From positions 62,001 through 126,000 of the forward strand of contig JABANP010000011.1 of assembly GCA_013115135.1 (NCBI GenBank): a stretch of 64,000 bases of DNA, read 5' to 3'. This DNA is from Perkinsus olseni (lineage: Eukaryota > Perkinsozoa > Perkinsida > Perkinsidae). Below, one piece after another: positions 43,091 through 54,424 of this stretch. How positions within the stretch are numbered: position 1 is the first letter of the stretch; each line of letters opens with the position of its first letter. A program made the position numbers and the translations under genes. Below the pieces are notes generated by a model, which was not told where the DNA came from, did not search any database, and saw only the letters and a program-made list of their open reading frames with translations.

Positions 43091-44850
43091 ATGATGTTGT
43101 TCCTCGTCACCGTCTGTTTCCTCGGCAGCAGCAGCGCTGGAACCACCACACTTGGCGAGGCGACCATCATATCGGTAAGGAGCTCTGTGTCAACTCTTCT
43201 TTTTACCTGCCGTCGGGCTCTGTTGAATAGCCGATGATGGTTGTGCTTCACCTTCAGAAAGTAGTACCCCCGTCGGATTGCTGTCCCTCCTTATTCTTCC
43301 CTGGTCGAGCGCAAGGCCTGGTCTGTCACATCACTGAGAGTAGGCAGGCCCATTGGAGTCTGGGGTGGATTCTGTATCCTCAGGCCGACGCCCTTAATAG
43401 CACCATGATGGATTCACTATTCCTGGGCGTTCCTTCGGTTTCGAACCTTAAGGTAGGCGTGGCGAACAATAGAGAAAGCGGTCTCCAGCTCGTTGTGTGC
43501 GGGCAATGCTCTCCTGTTATCTTCCACATCTTTTCTCAGGCGCGTGATACATTAACGCTATCATTGGATCAGCTGGTGAAGTTCTCCCAGAAGGACGGCC
43601 TGCTGTCGGTGACGGAGATGGTCTGTCCGATCGACCCCGAATGACAAGCAGTCCAAGTCTGCAGAATCAGGGACAATGGCCTACATATTCCCTCACCATT
43701 GGACGTAGGCCGTGGTATCTCTATGGCTTGTATGGCACTCGCAGCAGTGCATTACTAACTCAGGAACTTTCGCCTGAAGTTTCCCTCATTGGCGCCTTGT
43801 TCGAGCGAAGGGTACACGCTATTCGATACGCCTTCCCAGCGGCTCTGCAACTCTCACGACGGCCTTACGCCTCCTCTACATTGGTCTGCTCGGGCGAGAA
43901 GGCCGTTGATGATGAGGGCCTGTCGCTGAAGTTCACCCAGGAAGAGCCAGTCCAGGAGGAAAGCGGCACTTGGAATAGTGTGGTCAGTCTACAGGAGTTC
44001 ATCATCCGCAGACTCGTGCCGAATGTACAGGAATGAATATACGGTACGGCCTTTATAATCACTGTACGCTCGCAGTGAGGGATGTGTCTTGCCCTTCAGA
44101 GCCTGCCAACGATCGTCGTGGCGAAGAAGATTAACCGCGCCGCAGTGATGGCGGAAGATGCGACGGTCCTGGTGAGAACTCGCTGGGTGCTGCAATCTTG
44201 CGTTCAGCTGAGCAGGAGTTCCGTAATTGCTGCTGCCTTTTGGTTCATACTCCTCCTCATGATTTATATTCCTCAGGCCTTCCCGAGACCAAGTACCAAG
44301 AAATACGTTCCTGCCCTAGGGGTGAGTGAAAGTCTCTGTCCCACGCAGACTGGAAGTTGATTGATGGTATGCTTAGATGCACCATGCTCCTGCGAATCGT
44401 CCCTATAGAAAGAGCTTCAAGGTCATCTCAACAGTGATAGTGCCGAGGACCTGGATGCCCCAGTACAATAGTGTCACCTTCTGTCTCCAAGGAGATGGCA
44501 GGCTCGCGATATGCTCATTTTCCTGCGGAGGGGAGAAGACAGCGGCTGTGCTAGAGTAAGCCCTTGTCAACCATCCACGGGTATTATCCTCCTTCTTCTT
44601 CTACTTCAGTTATATACCAATACAACTGCCGCAGTACAAGAGCCTTCACCGCGTGACATGCATCAGTTACCGCCATGCTAAGGCAGACACAGTGGAAGCC
44701 TTCCTCGATTGGCTGTACGATGGTATCACCAGCAGCAGCAGCAATGGTCGGAATGGTGGTGACACTTCGAATGCTAATACAGTCTTCGTCAAGTACTTCT
44801 GTGACCGCTTGGCAAGCAATGAGGAGTCGTCCATGAAATTCCTAACATGA
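43091..44850 (+). CDS. Array gene 4 (type B): two-unit protein with frame breaks, possible pseudogene
   Basis: The start at 43091 gives signal peptide MMLFLVTVCFLGSSSAG. Unit 1 has ADALNSTMMDSLFLGVPSVS, LTLSLDQLVKFSQKDGLLSV and VTEMVCP, then NFRLKFPSLAPCSSEGYTLF. To continue with the conserved helix (ALRLLYIGLLGRE) a one-base shift is needed near 43855, and another near 43895 to reach DEGLSLKFTQEEPVQEESG and SLQEFIIRRLVPN. Unit 2 has KKINRAAVMAEDATVL, LPETKYQEIRSCPRG, CLQGDGRLAICSFSCGGEK, IQLPQYKSLHRVTCISYRH and TVEAFLDWLYDGITSSSS, ending ESSMKFLT at 44848-44850. Two breaks inside one exon make this the array member most likely to be degraded, unless the assembly is at fault. Confidence 0.55.
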
Positions 44851-45114
44851 TGTTTGCTGTTACGATGTGTCTTACTCCTTCCTCGGTGCAGCAGAGTTCC
44901 TTCTCTTCGCCCTGGACATCTGCGGTACACCAAGCCTCGCGTGATACCTCTCTCGATTCTTGTTAGGCTTTGCACGACTACGAGCAGAGTATGTCCACTG
45001 CTGGGGTAGTGGGTCCTGTTGGTAGGTTCTCCACGTGCTGATATGAGACATAACTCGCAGAGGGGTTCCTGACCTTTCCAAGATTCTCAGTTCAATTGCT
45101 CACAATCACTAAGA

Positions 45115-47438
45115 ATGATTGGATACCACACGTTCACCAATTTATACCTCGCCTTAACCGTCTTCGACTACGGTACCGTCGTGAAGGGGATGAGGACGGC
45201 TAAGGAGGTGGGAGGAGATAGAGCAGTCATCGTGACTGATACAACGTCGTATCCTCTCAGATGGTACAGCGGCAAAATGATGCGCGCCATGACACCTTCC
45301 TGGTGAGCTCATTTCATCGCCACCCCTCGGCACAGTCGCAGCCCTCCTCCTCGCCGCCTCCTCGCCAAACTCCCTCTATCTCTCTATAATCGATCAGTCT
45401 CGCTATCGTCAACTGCTTGGTATCGACTGCGTTTCAGGGTGCTACTGTCAATATACAGGATGCCGCTTCTGGGGCCCCCCAATTCAGCAGCCTTCTCGTA
45501 GATGGCCAGGAGAACGTCCTCAAGGTGATGTGCTCGCCATTCCCACGTTGTCTATCCTCCTAGATTTGACCCATCTTTACGGAGTTCTGTTTTCAGTCAA
45601 CTCCCGAAATCAAAGAAACACTGGACAACCTCTACAACGGGGCTCCTGAACCTAGCGTGCTGCAGGTAGTAGTATCCCTCAGCTGTTCGACGATGGTGCC
45701 TTCCCCATCCCAGCATGCCCAGCAGGTATACGGCTATCTGGAGAGCAGAGACGAATCCGCTCGCTTCCGAGATCCCAATCCGGCGGAAGCTCTCACATTA
45801 GTGGAGCTTGAGTGTGGGAAGAAGACTTATGTATACCCTGATGGGATCACGTAAGAGCTGTTGAAGGGGAGGTGTTTAATCGGTCGTATGCAAAACGGTG
45901 TAGAGGGATTTCATACGTCCGCCACTTCCAGGAAAAGCCTTCTCTCTTCCGTTGTAGCTGGCAATTGAGCTGCGCCGGTGTTTGCTCGATAAAGTCGCCA
46001 TTCCCCTTCAAATACTGTGGTTGTCACCGCCTAGGTTCGCCATAGGTGTTTGGGACAAATGACGGTACTCCTCTTCACCTTGTTTATCTCCTCAGTGAAT
46101 TCGAACTAGCCTTTCCTAGCTGGCCCGAACGTGCTGGAAATATTTCCAAATATCGAATCATGCAATCCGAAGCCCCCTCAGCGGCCTATGGCATGCTCTA
46201 CGCCGGTCTACTGGGAGCTGGCATCACTAGGAGAATGGAAATGGGGACGCTCGAAAAGTTGAGACCAAGGTCCCAGATGTTCGCGAAACGACGCCAGTCC
46301 CAGCTGCTTCAGCAGGAGCAGCGAGCGGAGAGATATATAACGAAGATGCTTTGTTCTCACCCCCCAAAGGTGCCTGCCGCACATTGCTGCCCTTGGAGGC
46401 TTCGAGACCCCACTGATGCTACTCTCAGGCCCCCCATGCTCGTATAGTTGTCGAGGAAGAAGCCGCAGCGCGAGGGGTTGTCTCGGTGAGATTCGGTCGA
46501 ATTACGGTACTCGTGAAGCTGACGTCAGACTAAGGCGATTGATCCGCTTCTCTTGTGAACAGGACCGAGTGTTGTTCAGGAACTACCGGACAAATTGCGA
46601 GAGGACGTATTGAGGTCCCCGGACACTGACTGGGCTCCCAAGGCCGGCTCATTAGAGGTGAGCGGCCTCCAGTCAAGCCTCGAGGGTCATGTTATTACTT
46701 CAATCGAGTTGTAGTTATGATTGTAGCCCGATGCCTGCTTTAATCTGACTTAATCTGAGTTTGTCCATACAGCTGCCGACTTTCTCGACATAGGATTTGA
46801 GTAGAGCTCGGAAATCGTAGCGTCCGTGAGGATGTTCGCTGATTATAGTGTAGCTCTCTCGCTGGAATCAAGTTGTATGAGATGGAGCGATTGCCATACT
46901 TATCATCCACTCAGATACAGAGACATCAGAAGCATTATCCTAATGCGCCACTCAACTTCACCACCGACATCCATATTGTACAGGCAGCATCGTCGTCCAG
47001 CCAGCAAAGCAAAGCGAGATTGTCTTTCGCCCATTTCATGCTGTCCAGAGGGAGTTTGTTGATGATTAATCGTCGTTGTGGTGATCTCACCGGCGACCTT
47101 CGTTATCCGCTCGACAGCAAGGATGCCGATTCTTACATCGATTATGATACGTACGTACCTGAACGATTTTTGTCATCAGCGATTCTCTTTCGGTCAGGCA
47201 CTTCGCTGGTAGCTTCCCTCAGTTCCCCTCTCTTCGAGGCTTTACCGATTTCTCTTACAAACTTGAGAATGTTGAGGCTGCTATGAACTGGCTATACACA
47301 GGATTTGTAAACAAGGAGACGAGCTTCATGAAAACAGGAAACATGGAACCGAGAACAGACCTCAGCGCCAATCAGATATTTATGGCCTCCCTCTGCCACT
47401 ACCCTATGGATGAGGATGAGACCATCACGTACCTTTGA
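45115..47438 (+). CDS. Array gene 5 (type B): predicted secreted two-unit protein
   Basis: The start at 45115 (MIGYHTFTNLYLALTVFDYG) resembles a leader and ends GMRTAKE at a GTGGGA donor, as in gene 1. Unit 1 has GATVNIQDAASGAPQFSSLL, TLDNLYNGAPEPSVL, VYGYLESRDESARF, TLVELECGKKTYVYPDGIT (phase-2 donor) and TEFELAFPSWPERAGNISKY, then AAYGMLYAGLLGAGITRR. Unit 2 has HARIVVEEEAAARGVVS, VVQELPDKLREDVLRSPD, KARLSFAHFMLSRG, INRRCGDLTGDLRYPLD, FAGSFPQFPSLRGFTDFSYK and ENVEAAMNWLYTGFVNKE, ending DEDETITYL with TGA at 47436-47438. Unit 1 is closest to that of gene 2, and the last exon is closest to the last exon of gene 2. No frame break was seen in the parts I read. Confidence 0.65.
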
Positions 47439-47856
47439 GAATATATCATCGCCTTGTCCCAATGAGTCGCCCCTAGGATTCTTTTAATGATGTCAAGGCT
47501 GTTCATGTGTCATGTGCTGCTGTTCACAATGCGCTGCTGTTCACTGGATATATTCCCGAGTTTGATAATGGTCCCGCCTGATGTAGTGAGTCCAGTACTA
47601 CACCGCGCCACAATTCCTTACCACCAACGCCTCTTGGGGAATTATTTTCATCCTTGCAGCGCCCAAGGCTCGTAGATTACCTTAGTGGGTGAGTTCATTT
47701 CCTTCGTCTGTCCGCATATGGAAGAAACAGGCCTCGCATCGCGCGAAAATTCTTAGCAATTACTGTCAGGTTTTGCTGGGGCCAGAAGGATCGTAGGATG
47801 CTCTCTAGTCGATTGGACGCCTTCCTGCAGTCCGTTTCCCTGCCACCCTCTCAGTC

Positions 47857-49832
47857 ATGGTGTCATCCATCACCGGAATATCCCTCTTCGTATGTCTAGC
47901 CTTCGACTACTCCTTAGTCTGTGAAGCCACCTACGGTTTGACAAGGGAAGTAGGTCATCATAGATGGGAGTGTCTCCCACGAACTAATTGCTGATATCGT
48001 ATTGTATTGTTCTGCACCCCAATGCAGCGCTTGTTTTCTGTCCTAGGTTATTGAGAGGAAGAGGAAAGGAGAGAACCAATTCAAAGTAGAGACTAGTACG
48101 CGTCCTGGCCATTAGAGTCACTTCGTCGCTCAGGATATTCGTGCGCGCAAGACAGATTTGCCATCGTTCGACGACGTTCTTGGTCCCGCAGTGAGGGGAC
48201 AATCGACGTTGAAGGTCAGTTGAGCATTCTGTCGGCCCTTGACAGGCTGAGAGAGGGGATGTATGGCCCAATCGCTGAGTAGATTCGGCGGTGCGTTACA
48301 CTCTCTCTCTTTCTCCTTTCTCTCCAGGCCAACGCCTTGAGTGAAGAGCAGATTGAGGGTATGTTCAAGGGAGTCCCCACAGCTTCGGTCATTACGGTAA
48401 GATGGTATCTACGAGTCCACGCCTCCCCGAACTTCCCACTCCGTCAACATAGTCCCTTATCAATCATCCTGTCATCTTCAGTCATCGCCTATCATGAAGG
48501 CGTCCGACTCCATGGTGAAGCTGTCCGTTGACAAGAACGGGCTGTTGGGGATCGATGAGATGACCTGTCCTGAGGCCGTCATCGACGAGGATGGCGAGGA
48601 GTCCTACAACATCCAATCCCGTATTTTTATTGACACTCCGAAGTGAGCTCACCCTCTGCATCAGCAAGGCGTACTCTGCTTGCTAACTTTGTCAGGAAGT
48701 TCGTATTAGCCTTCCCTCACTGGGAGAGCGGTCGGGTTTTGAAGAGCTACGCAATCAGGACCGATGGGGATATGGCGAAGTCTAAGAGGCTTCTCTACGC
48801 CGGCTTGCTGGGAGATTATATCCTGGCCAAGAACGACAAGAGTGTTGCCATCGAGGAAGATGTTCAATTTCGACAGTTCAAGCGTCAGCGAACTATGGGA
48901 AATGATGAGCGCAATGCTACTGTAGCCTTTATTGACCAGTTCATGATTGATAAGATTTGTAAAACGTACAAGGTGATGTCTAAGGTCAGTAGCCTACAGG
49001 GACTCAGTCATCCTCTCCTGGATGGTGTAATACCCTCCGCGCTGTTTTTAGGCCTACAATCATGTAAAGGCTGAGGACTTCGACGAGAATCGTGTACTTT
49101 TCACGGTGAGATCGAGTAACTCTGCATCATCCGCCAGCGGGTTACTGCAGGTCCCGGATGTCCTGCCGAAGTCCCTTCTCAATAACCCTGTAGGGTTCGC
49201 TCCTCCAGCTTCCTCATTGGAGATCACCGTTCCCAATGGCCGACGGATGGCACGCTCGGGAGCGCAGGCCGCCCTGTCTGCACTTGTAGGACGCGTCACA
49301 TATCCCAGCATCGCTCTGAGGCCTCTTCTTCGCTACTATTAGTTTATCCTCCCTTGCAGTTATCGGGTTCCGAGATGTTGGTGGGACATCTAAAGACTCG
49401 CCTGGTGACTCTAAGGTGGTGTTCACTAGGAACCCGGTCAACAAGAAGCTTATGGTGAAGGAAGCCTCGTGCCCTGGTTTGAAGTTTGCCGCGTAAGTCA
49501 GTGGATACATACTAGTTTGGTTTTCACGTGTTCTCTCGCTCAGGATTTTCCCCGCCGTTTTCCCCGACTATGAATCTTTGACAGGGTTTAGCAAGTCCCT
49601 CTTCGAAGCCCCACCCGGCAAGCACAATTCCAACGCTATTAGATGGCTTTATATCGGTCTGATGCGCCGAGTCAAGGAGCCAACATCCAGCTCCGCCAAT
49701 GACATCTTCTTGAAAGAGCTGTGCAAGTACGGTGAGGAACGTAGTGCCGCCGTGGAGAAGCGAAAGGAAGACGAGAGAGAGGAGAACTCTATCGAGACCA
49801 CAACGCCAGAAGTATTCGACACGAGGCTCTGA
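47857..49832 (+). CDS. Array gene 6 (type B): predicted secreted two-unit protein
   Basis: The best-preserved example of the family. The start at 47857 gives MVSSITGISLFVCLAFDYSL, then CEATYGLTRE at a GTAGGT donor. Unit 1: RKGENQFK, DIRARKTDLPSFDDVLG, ALSEEQIEGMFKGVPTASV (48330-48397), MVKLSVDKNGLLGIDEMTCP, IFIDTPK, KFVLAFPHWESGRVLKSY and KRLLYAGLLGDYILAKND, ending MIDKICKTYK. Unit 2: HVKAEDFDENRVLFT, VLPKSLLNNPVGFAPPAS, GGTSKDSPGDSKVVFTRN, KEASCPGLKFAA, VFPDYESLTGFSKSLFEAPP and NAIRWLYIGLMRRVKEP, ending PEVFDTRL at 49830-49832. All modules stay in frame with ordinary GT-AG introns, so this copy shows that the family architecture is functional in principle. The two halves have the same module order, indicating an internal duplication. 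Confidence 0.72.
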
Positions 49833-50262
49833 GCACGTGTCTAACAACCCTCTTTTACCACACATAAGCTGTTGTTGTGAAGAACATGTTAATGTATATC
49901 CGTAAGCCGTGTAGCTTATTGCGTTGAAACCTCTTCTGGGCTCATGTTTGTTCTTCATCCCTCGGGAGACTGCCACCGGCCAGTCCTATTATGCGAGGGA
50001 GCTCACCTTCGTGCTCCCATCTTCTTACTCCTGTGATTCAACCCGACTCCACGCTTCCATCTGTTGTGAACTCTCTTGCTGAGCAGGGCCTGGGGCCGAT
50101 CTTTCACGTTACTAGCTGCAGCATGGTGTAATAGTGATGATGGGCTCGCAGTTTATCTCTGTTCAACCTGCACTCCGAGGGCAACCGAGTGTCCTGGATC
50201 TGGGAGTTGAAACACCGGAGTCTATGTGCCTTTGTCAGGAGCTCTATCCCTTCCACTCTACT

Positions 50263-52360
50263 ATGTTTTGCCGCTGCCGCCGGCTTCACTTAGTCGGCTC
50301 CTTGATTGCGTCCTGTTGCACGACTGTTGTGTATTGCAGCACCCACAGTAGCGTCAGCAGTACTGGTCAAGTAAGTTCAACCGCTGGCGATAACAACTCC
50401 TACCTTCCGAGGCCGCCGCCGCCATCGATCACCTTACCATCTCATGGGACGTCACTCTCTCAGGACAAGATGGCCGAACTCGACGCTGCGTTTAGCTTTA
50501 TGCAAGACATCGCCCGAAGCCTCAAGAACGTAGCGCCGTCAGCACCCAAGAAGCCACCACCAACACTAACGCGCCCGAAGCCACCTCCAACGTCAGCTAC
50601 ACCCCCGGTCCCCCCTCCGCCATATGAACCTTCGAAGCCTCTTGCACCATTCAAAGCTCCGAAGGGCCCCCCGCCTCAGAAGGTGGAGTCTGAGCTCAGC
50701 TCGCCAGCCTACGCACGGTCCCCACCTCTTTCCTGATACTCAGACACCAAGGGTCTTCTTAGGAACTGACGATCAGTTGTTTGGAATATATCGTATTTGG
50801 GGACTCACTGAGGTACATTTGGGCAGATCGTATTTGCAGAGAAGAAGATACACGAGTTGCCTGTCAGGAGGGCGGCAGCATTAACTCCCCCCGCAGCAGA
50901 GTAACCTTCGTCAGGGAGTCTGCAGAAAATCACCCGCGCATACTGGAAATGAGCTGTCCACCTCGTGTCCGGCGTTCGGAGACTAACCCTCCTCAAGAAA
51001 GTGGCGCTGAAGAAGCGACTGAGCGAGCCTATTACTTCTTCCCGGGTGGAGGGCTATCGTGAGCTTCGGTGGTCGCTATCGCCGCGGTCGGCCGATGGGA
51101 ATTTTCAGGATCCGAAACGTTACCGATCTGGATTTGGAGCGAGATTTTTTCCATGAAAGCCTCGCCAAGAACAAGGAGGCGCAGGAGCCTGCAGCGGATA
51201 GTCTCTGCCAAAGGATCACCGAAAGCGTGCAGAATATGACCTCCGCTCGCAGCCTTGCGCAAGATTGGAAAAATCATGAGAAGGTCAGTAGGAGTTGCAT
51301 AGTCAGGATAATCACGAGCCGCTACTACTACTACTACTAGGCAGATTCACGGCCTCCTCCCCCTTTCTCTTGCCGCTCAATATGATGCTCTCTCAGAGTC
51401 CTCCATTCTTCGAGCTTCATAATCAATATCCCATAGGCTCCCAACACCTCAGCCCATTATACCGTAATACTCAATGCTACCATCGGTCAAATGCCCTCTT
51501 GGACTCGTATACCTTTTGGCCTTTGTTGAGTACTCCTGCAGTTCCTGTCGCGAGCCGTTCCCGAGACCTTGGTCGACTTTCAAGAGGAAGCAGTTAACAT
51601 CACAAACATGAAGGTAGTAACTCTGGCCTTTGGTCTTTTCCGTCTTTCAATTGTCTTCAAAGCTGTCGCATTACTCTCAGTTCCTTCAAGGAACTGCCGG
51701 TGAGAAGAAAACCTATCGAGGTGAAGTCTGAGCCGTCCCCAGAGGGCGTCGTCTATTCCCTCCAATTCGCTGTTGAGGACACCAAGCTCATACTTGAGAA
51801 GATGGTATGTCCGAAGAGGAGCTCGGAGGGTGGGGATAATCAGGGAGAATTGACCCGAGGGAAGAAGAAGAAAAAGTCTTCTAAGAAGAAGGTCAAGGAA
51901 AGTCCGGCTTCTTACTCCTTCAAGCAAGGAATAGAGTAGGAATTACCACCTTCATGCTACAGCTTCTCTCCACGGTTATTAGTATCGCAGGTCATTCCCA
52001 TCCTCCTGGCTTGAGTTCCTCTCTATCTCGCACTTGAAGAAGTTCACTGTGTCTCTGCCGGACGGAAAAAACGAAAAAATCTTCCAGGACGTGAAAGCAG
52101 CGGCCCAGTGGCTCTTAGTCGGTGCGATCCACGAGACCACTTATCTACTACAAACCTCTGAACATCTCCTGCAAGATGAGGATATCACCTATCTCACCAC
52201 TTTCTACTCACCTGGAGATATTCTCGTCCGCCGATTCTGCTATGAGTTCGCTACGCCAGAGGCAGAAGATAAACAAGAAACGGATACTGAGCCTCCCAAA
52301 CTGAGCAGGTTTAGTACTCTTAGAAAGTCGATATCTAAGCGCCTCAGGCTTCAAGAATGA
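50263..52360 (+). CDS. Array gene 7 (type A): two-unit protein with proline-rich insert
   Basis: The start at 50263 (MFCRCRRLHLVGSLIASCC) gives a leader or signal anchor ending STGQ at a GTAAGT donor. The next exon (from about 50464) reads MAELDAAFSFMQDIARSLKN and then a proline-rich stretch (50540-50670; PKKPPPTLTRPKPPP and PVPPPPYEPSKP) not seen in genes 1 or 8. Unit 1 continues VFLGTDDQLFGIYRIWGLTE, GSINSPRSRVTFVRES, ILEMSCPPRV and RAYYFFPGGGLS (phase-2 donor), then IRNVTDLDLERDFFHESLA. Unit 2 has SPPFFELHNQYPIGS, FLSRAVPETLVDFQEEAVN, VVYSLQFAVEDTKLILEKMV (followed by CPK), a Lys/Ser-rich stretch, KKFTVSLPDGKNEKIFQDVK and AAAQWLLVGAIHETT. It ends SKRLRLQE at 52358-52360. No frame break was seen. 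Confidence 0.66.
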
Positions 52361-52440
52361 TCATCAAACGTGCAGCTCATGATAAATTCGTGTTCTCTCC
52401 TTGACAGAGGTATCTTTATGAATATGCTCTCCCTTTACAT

Positions 52441-52500
52441 GTATTGTGATGTGCTGTCCGTGCATGTAAGCCCTCTCGAGTTGGAATACTACGGAACTGC
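52441..52500 (+). repeat. Conserved 3' block of type A genes, copy 2
   Basis: Nearly identical to 37572-37630, including TGCATGTAAGCCCTCTCGAG followed by TACGGAACTGC. It lies about 80 nt past the stop of gene 7. The similarity extends weakly upstream through a TGTTCTCTCCTTGACAGAGG-like stretch. Confidence 0.75.
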
Positions 52501-52678
52501 CGTCAACTCCGACCAGTCCTTCGTACTCCCTTACACATGCTCAGCAAGAGGGTATTCATCACAGTAGTGTACACGACCCTCACGACTGTTGTCAACTGTT
52601 CCACCGAAGATGAAGTAAGCTAGCCCTGAGGGGCGCAATGGACGATGATGGTGAATGATCGAATACATTACGCTTGGA

Positions 52679-54302
52679 ATGTTCAACAGTCTCTTCGTCT
52701 CTTCATGGTGTCTATCATTTGCGCTAGTAGCTGCAGTAGCTTACCTGCAAGCCCATCCGCTCGGGCCTCTCCATCCATCCCACCCTGTCTCGTTATTTCA
52801 GGAACCTAGTGACTCGTTTGATAGAAGCTCATCCCGAATGTATAATGCTTGGGGAATTGGTGAGGTAGACAGGGGAGTAACACTCGCATAGCAAGAGAAG
52901 TATGTTCATCATGAATAGCTTTTCAGGAGGGCGGAAGCATAGAATCTCCCCGGAGCAGAGTAACCTTGGTGAGAGACGCCGGAGAAGAGCATCCGCGTAT
53001 GCTGGAGATGAGTTGTCCACCCTCGTATCCAGAAAGGCGACCTCCGCGAACGAACGTGCCTACTACTTCTTCCCGGCCGAAGGGCTCTCGTGAGTTTCTC
53101 CTATCGTTGTCCTCGAGGCCAGAGTGCTGGAAGCGTGCTCGAGTGTTTCAGAATGCTCGATGTTTATGATGCCGCTTTGAATGAAACCCTAGTCGAGAAG
53201 CTCGATAAAGCGGGGAAGAAATTCCGGGGGAGAAGCTTCGGATGAGCTGTGTCGATGGATGGCCGAAAAAGGTTCAGAGTCTCAAACTTAGCCGAAAGGG
53301 TCAATATACTGATAATGACAAAGAGACGGTGAGAAGGTCGGCGTGATCAGACGCCTTAATGGGTGTATTGTGGGCGACCACTGTGCATGTCGTCGTGGTC
53401 GTGGTCTCAGGGCCCCCCCTTCTTCGAGCTCCACAGTCGGTTCCCCATGGACACTTCCGCACAACCTACTTATACTGTAAGTCTCAGTAGTCGTTGTCTT
53501 TACTCCAATCGTGAGCTAGATCCGGCTAGAACCTGTGCGTGCCTTCACTGCAGTTCTTCTCAAGAACAGTCCCCGAGTACGTGTATGGTAGGGAAGTTGA
53601 CCTGGGTGGACCCTACAAGGTAAGCAGTGAAGCGCCCCGCTTATTAGTGCAATATATTCTTGCTGTCCTCTCCATTATTCTCAGTTCATTCTTGCAACGG
53701 TTGAGGGCGGGACGCGGTATCGAGTTAAGAATGAGACATACCCTCTAGGGTATTCCGTCTCCCTTGAATTCACGGTCAAGGACTCCGAACTACAGCTCCA
53801 GAAGCTGGTGTGTCCGAAAGTGACGTTGGTAAAAGAGAGAGAGGTGGTGAAGAGGGATAAGACTTATGAATTCCCTCAAGGCATCGCGTAGGACTCATCA
53901 GCACCTTGTCGTATACACTCGATCCCCCCCATCAAATCCTTTAGGTCGTTCCCATCGAGATGGCCTGCGTTCCCAACTCTCCAACACGTTAAGGAGGTGT
54001 CCGTGAGACTCCCTGTCGATTCGCCAATGTCCGATGTGAATTTTCTCGACGTCAAGGCAGCCACCAAATGGCTTCTCATTGGTGGCATCTATGACACGGT
54101 TTATGAAATGGAGCATGGGGGCCTGGGAGATGAGCAGACCTCCTACCTCATGCATTTCACCTCTGCAGTTGAGTTGTTCGCACGCCAACTCTGTTTCGCT
54201 TTCGCTGGTGAGCCGAAAGGCAGCGGAATTTTCGGTGGGGCGTTCAAGAGCTTCAAAAGGATGATGCAGGGGACCTCTCGGAGAGATAAGAGCCCGGAGT
54301 GA
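52679..54302 (+). CDS. Array gene 8 (type A): two-unit protein with one frame break
   Basis: The start at 52679 gives signal peptide MFNSLFVSSWCLSFALVAAV; an in-frame ATG at 52655 is an alternative. Unit 1 has EPSDSFDRSSSRMYNAWGI, GSIESPRSRVTLVRDAG and MLEMSCPPSYPERRPP, then a one-base shift near 53030-53050 is needed to reach NERAYYFFPAEGLS (phase-2 donor). Next come MLDVYDAALNETLVEKLDK, GPPFFELHSRFPMDTS, VPEYVYGREVDLGGPYK, YSVSLEFTVKDSELQLQKLV, the beta exon end YEFPQGIA, WPAFPTLQHVKEVSVRLP and DVKAATKWLLIGGIYDTV. It ends GTSRRDKSPE with TGA at 54300-54302. It is most similar to gene 7 but lacks the proline-rich insert. Confidence 0.63.
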
Positions 54303-54367
54303 AAAGCTCAAGCGTTATTTCATGTTCTCTCCTTAACAGATGTATATCCATGAATATCCTGCCACAT

Positions 54368-54424
54368 GTATTGTGATGTGTTGTTCGTGCATGTAAGCCC
54401 TCTCGAGTTCGGATACTACGCAAC
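54368..54424 (+). repeat. Conserved 3' block of type A genes, copy 3
   Basis: Carries TTGTGATGTGTTGTTCGTGC, TGTAAGCCCTCTCGAGTTC and a diverged CTACGCAACT. It follows the stop of gene 8 by about 65 nt. Confidence 0.72.

Noticed and set aside
28840..53050. AGG/CCC-type programmed frameshifting as in Perkinsus mitochondrial cox1
   Set aside because: The break sites share no common codon, and AGG and CCC codons elsewhere in the same exons are read normally.
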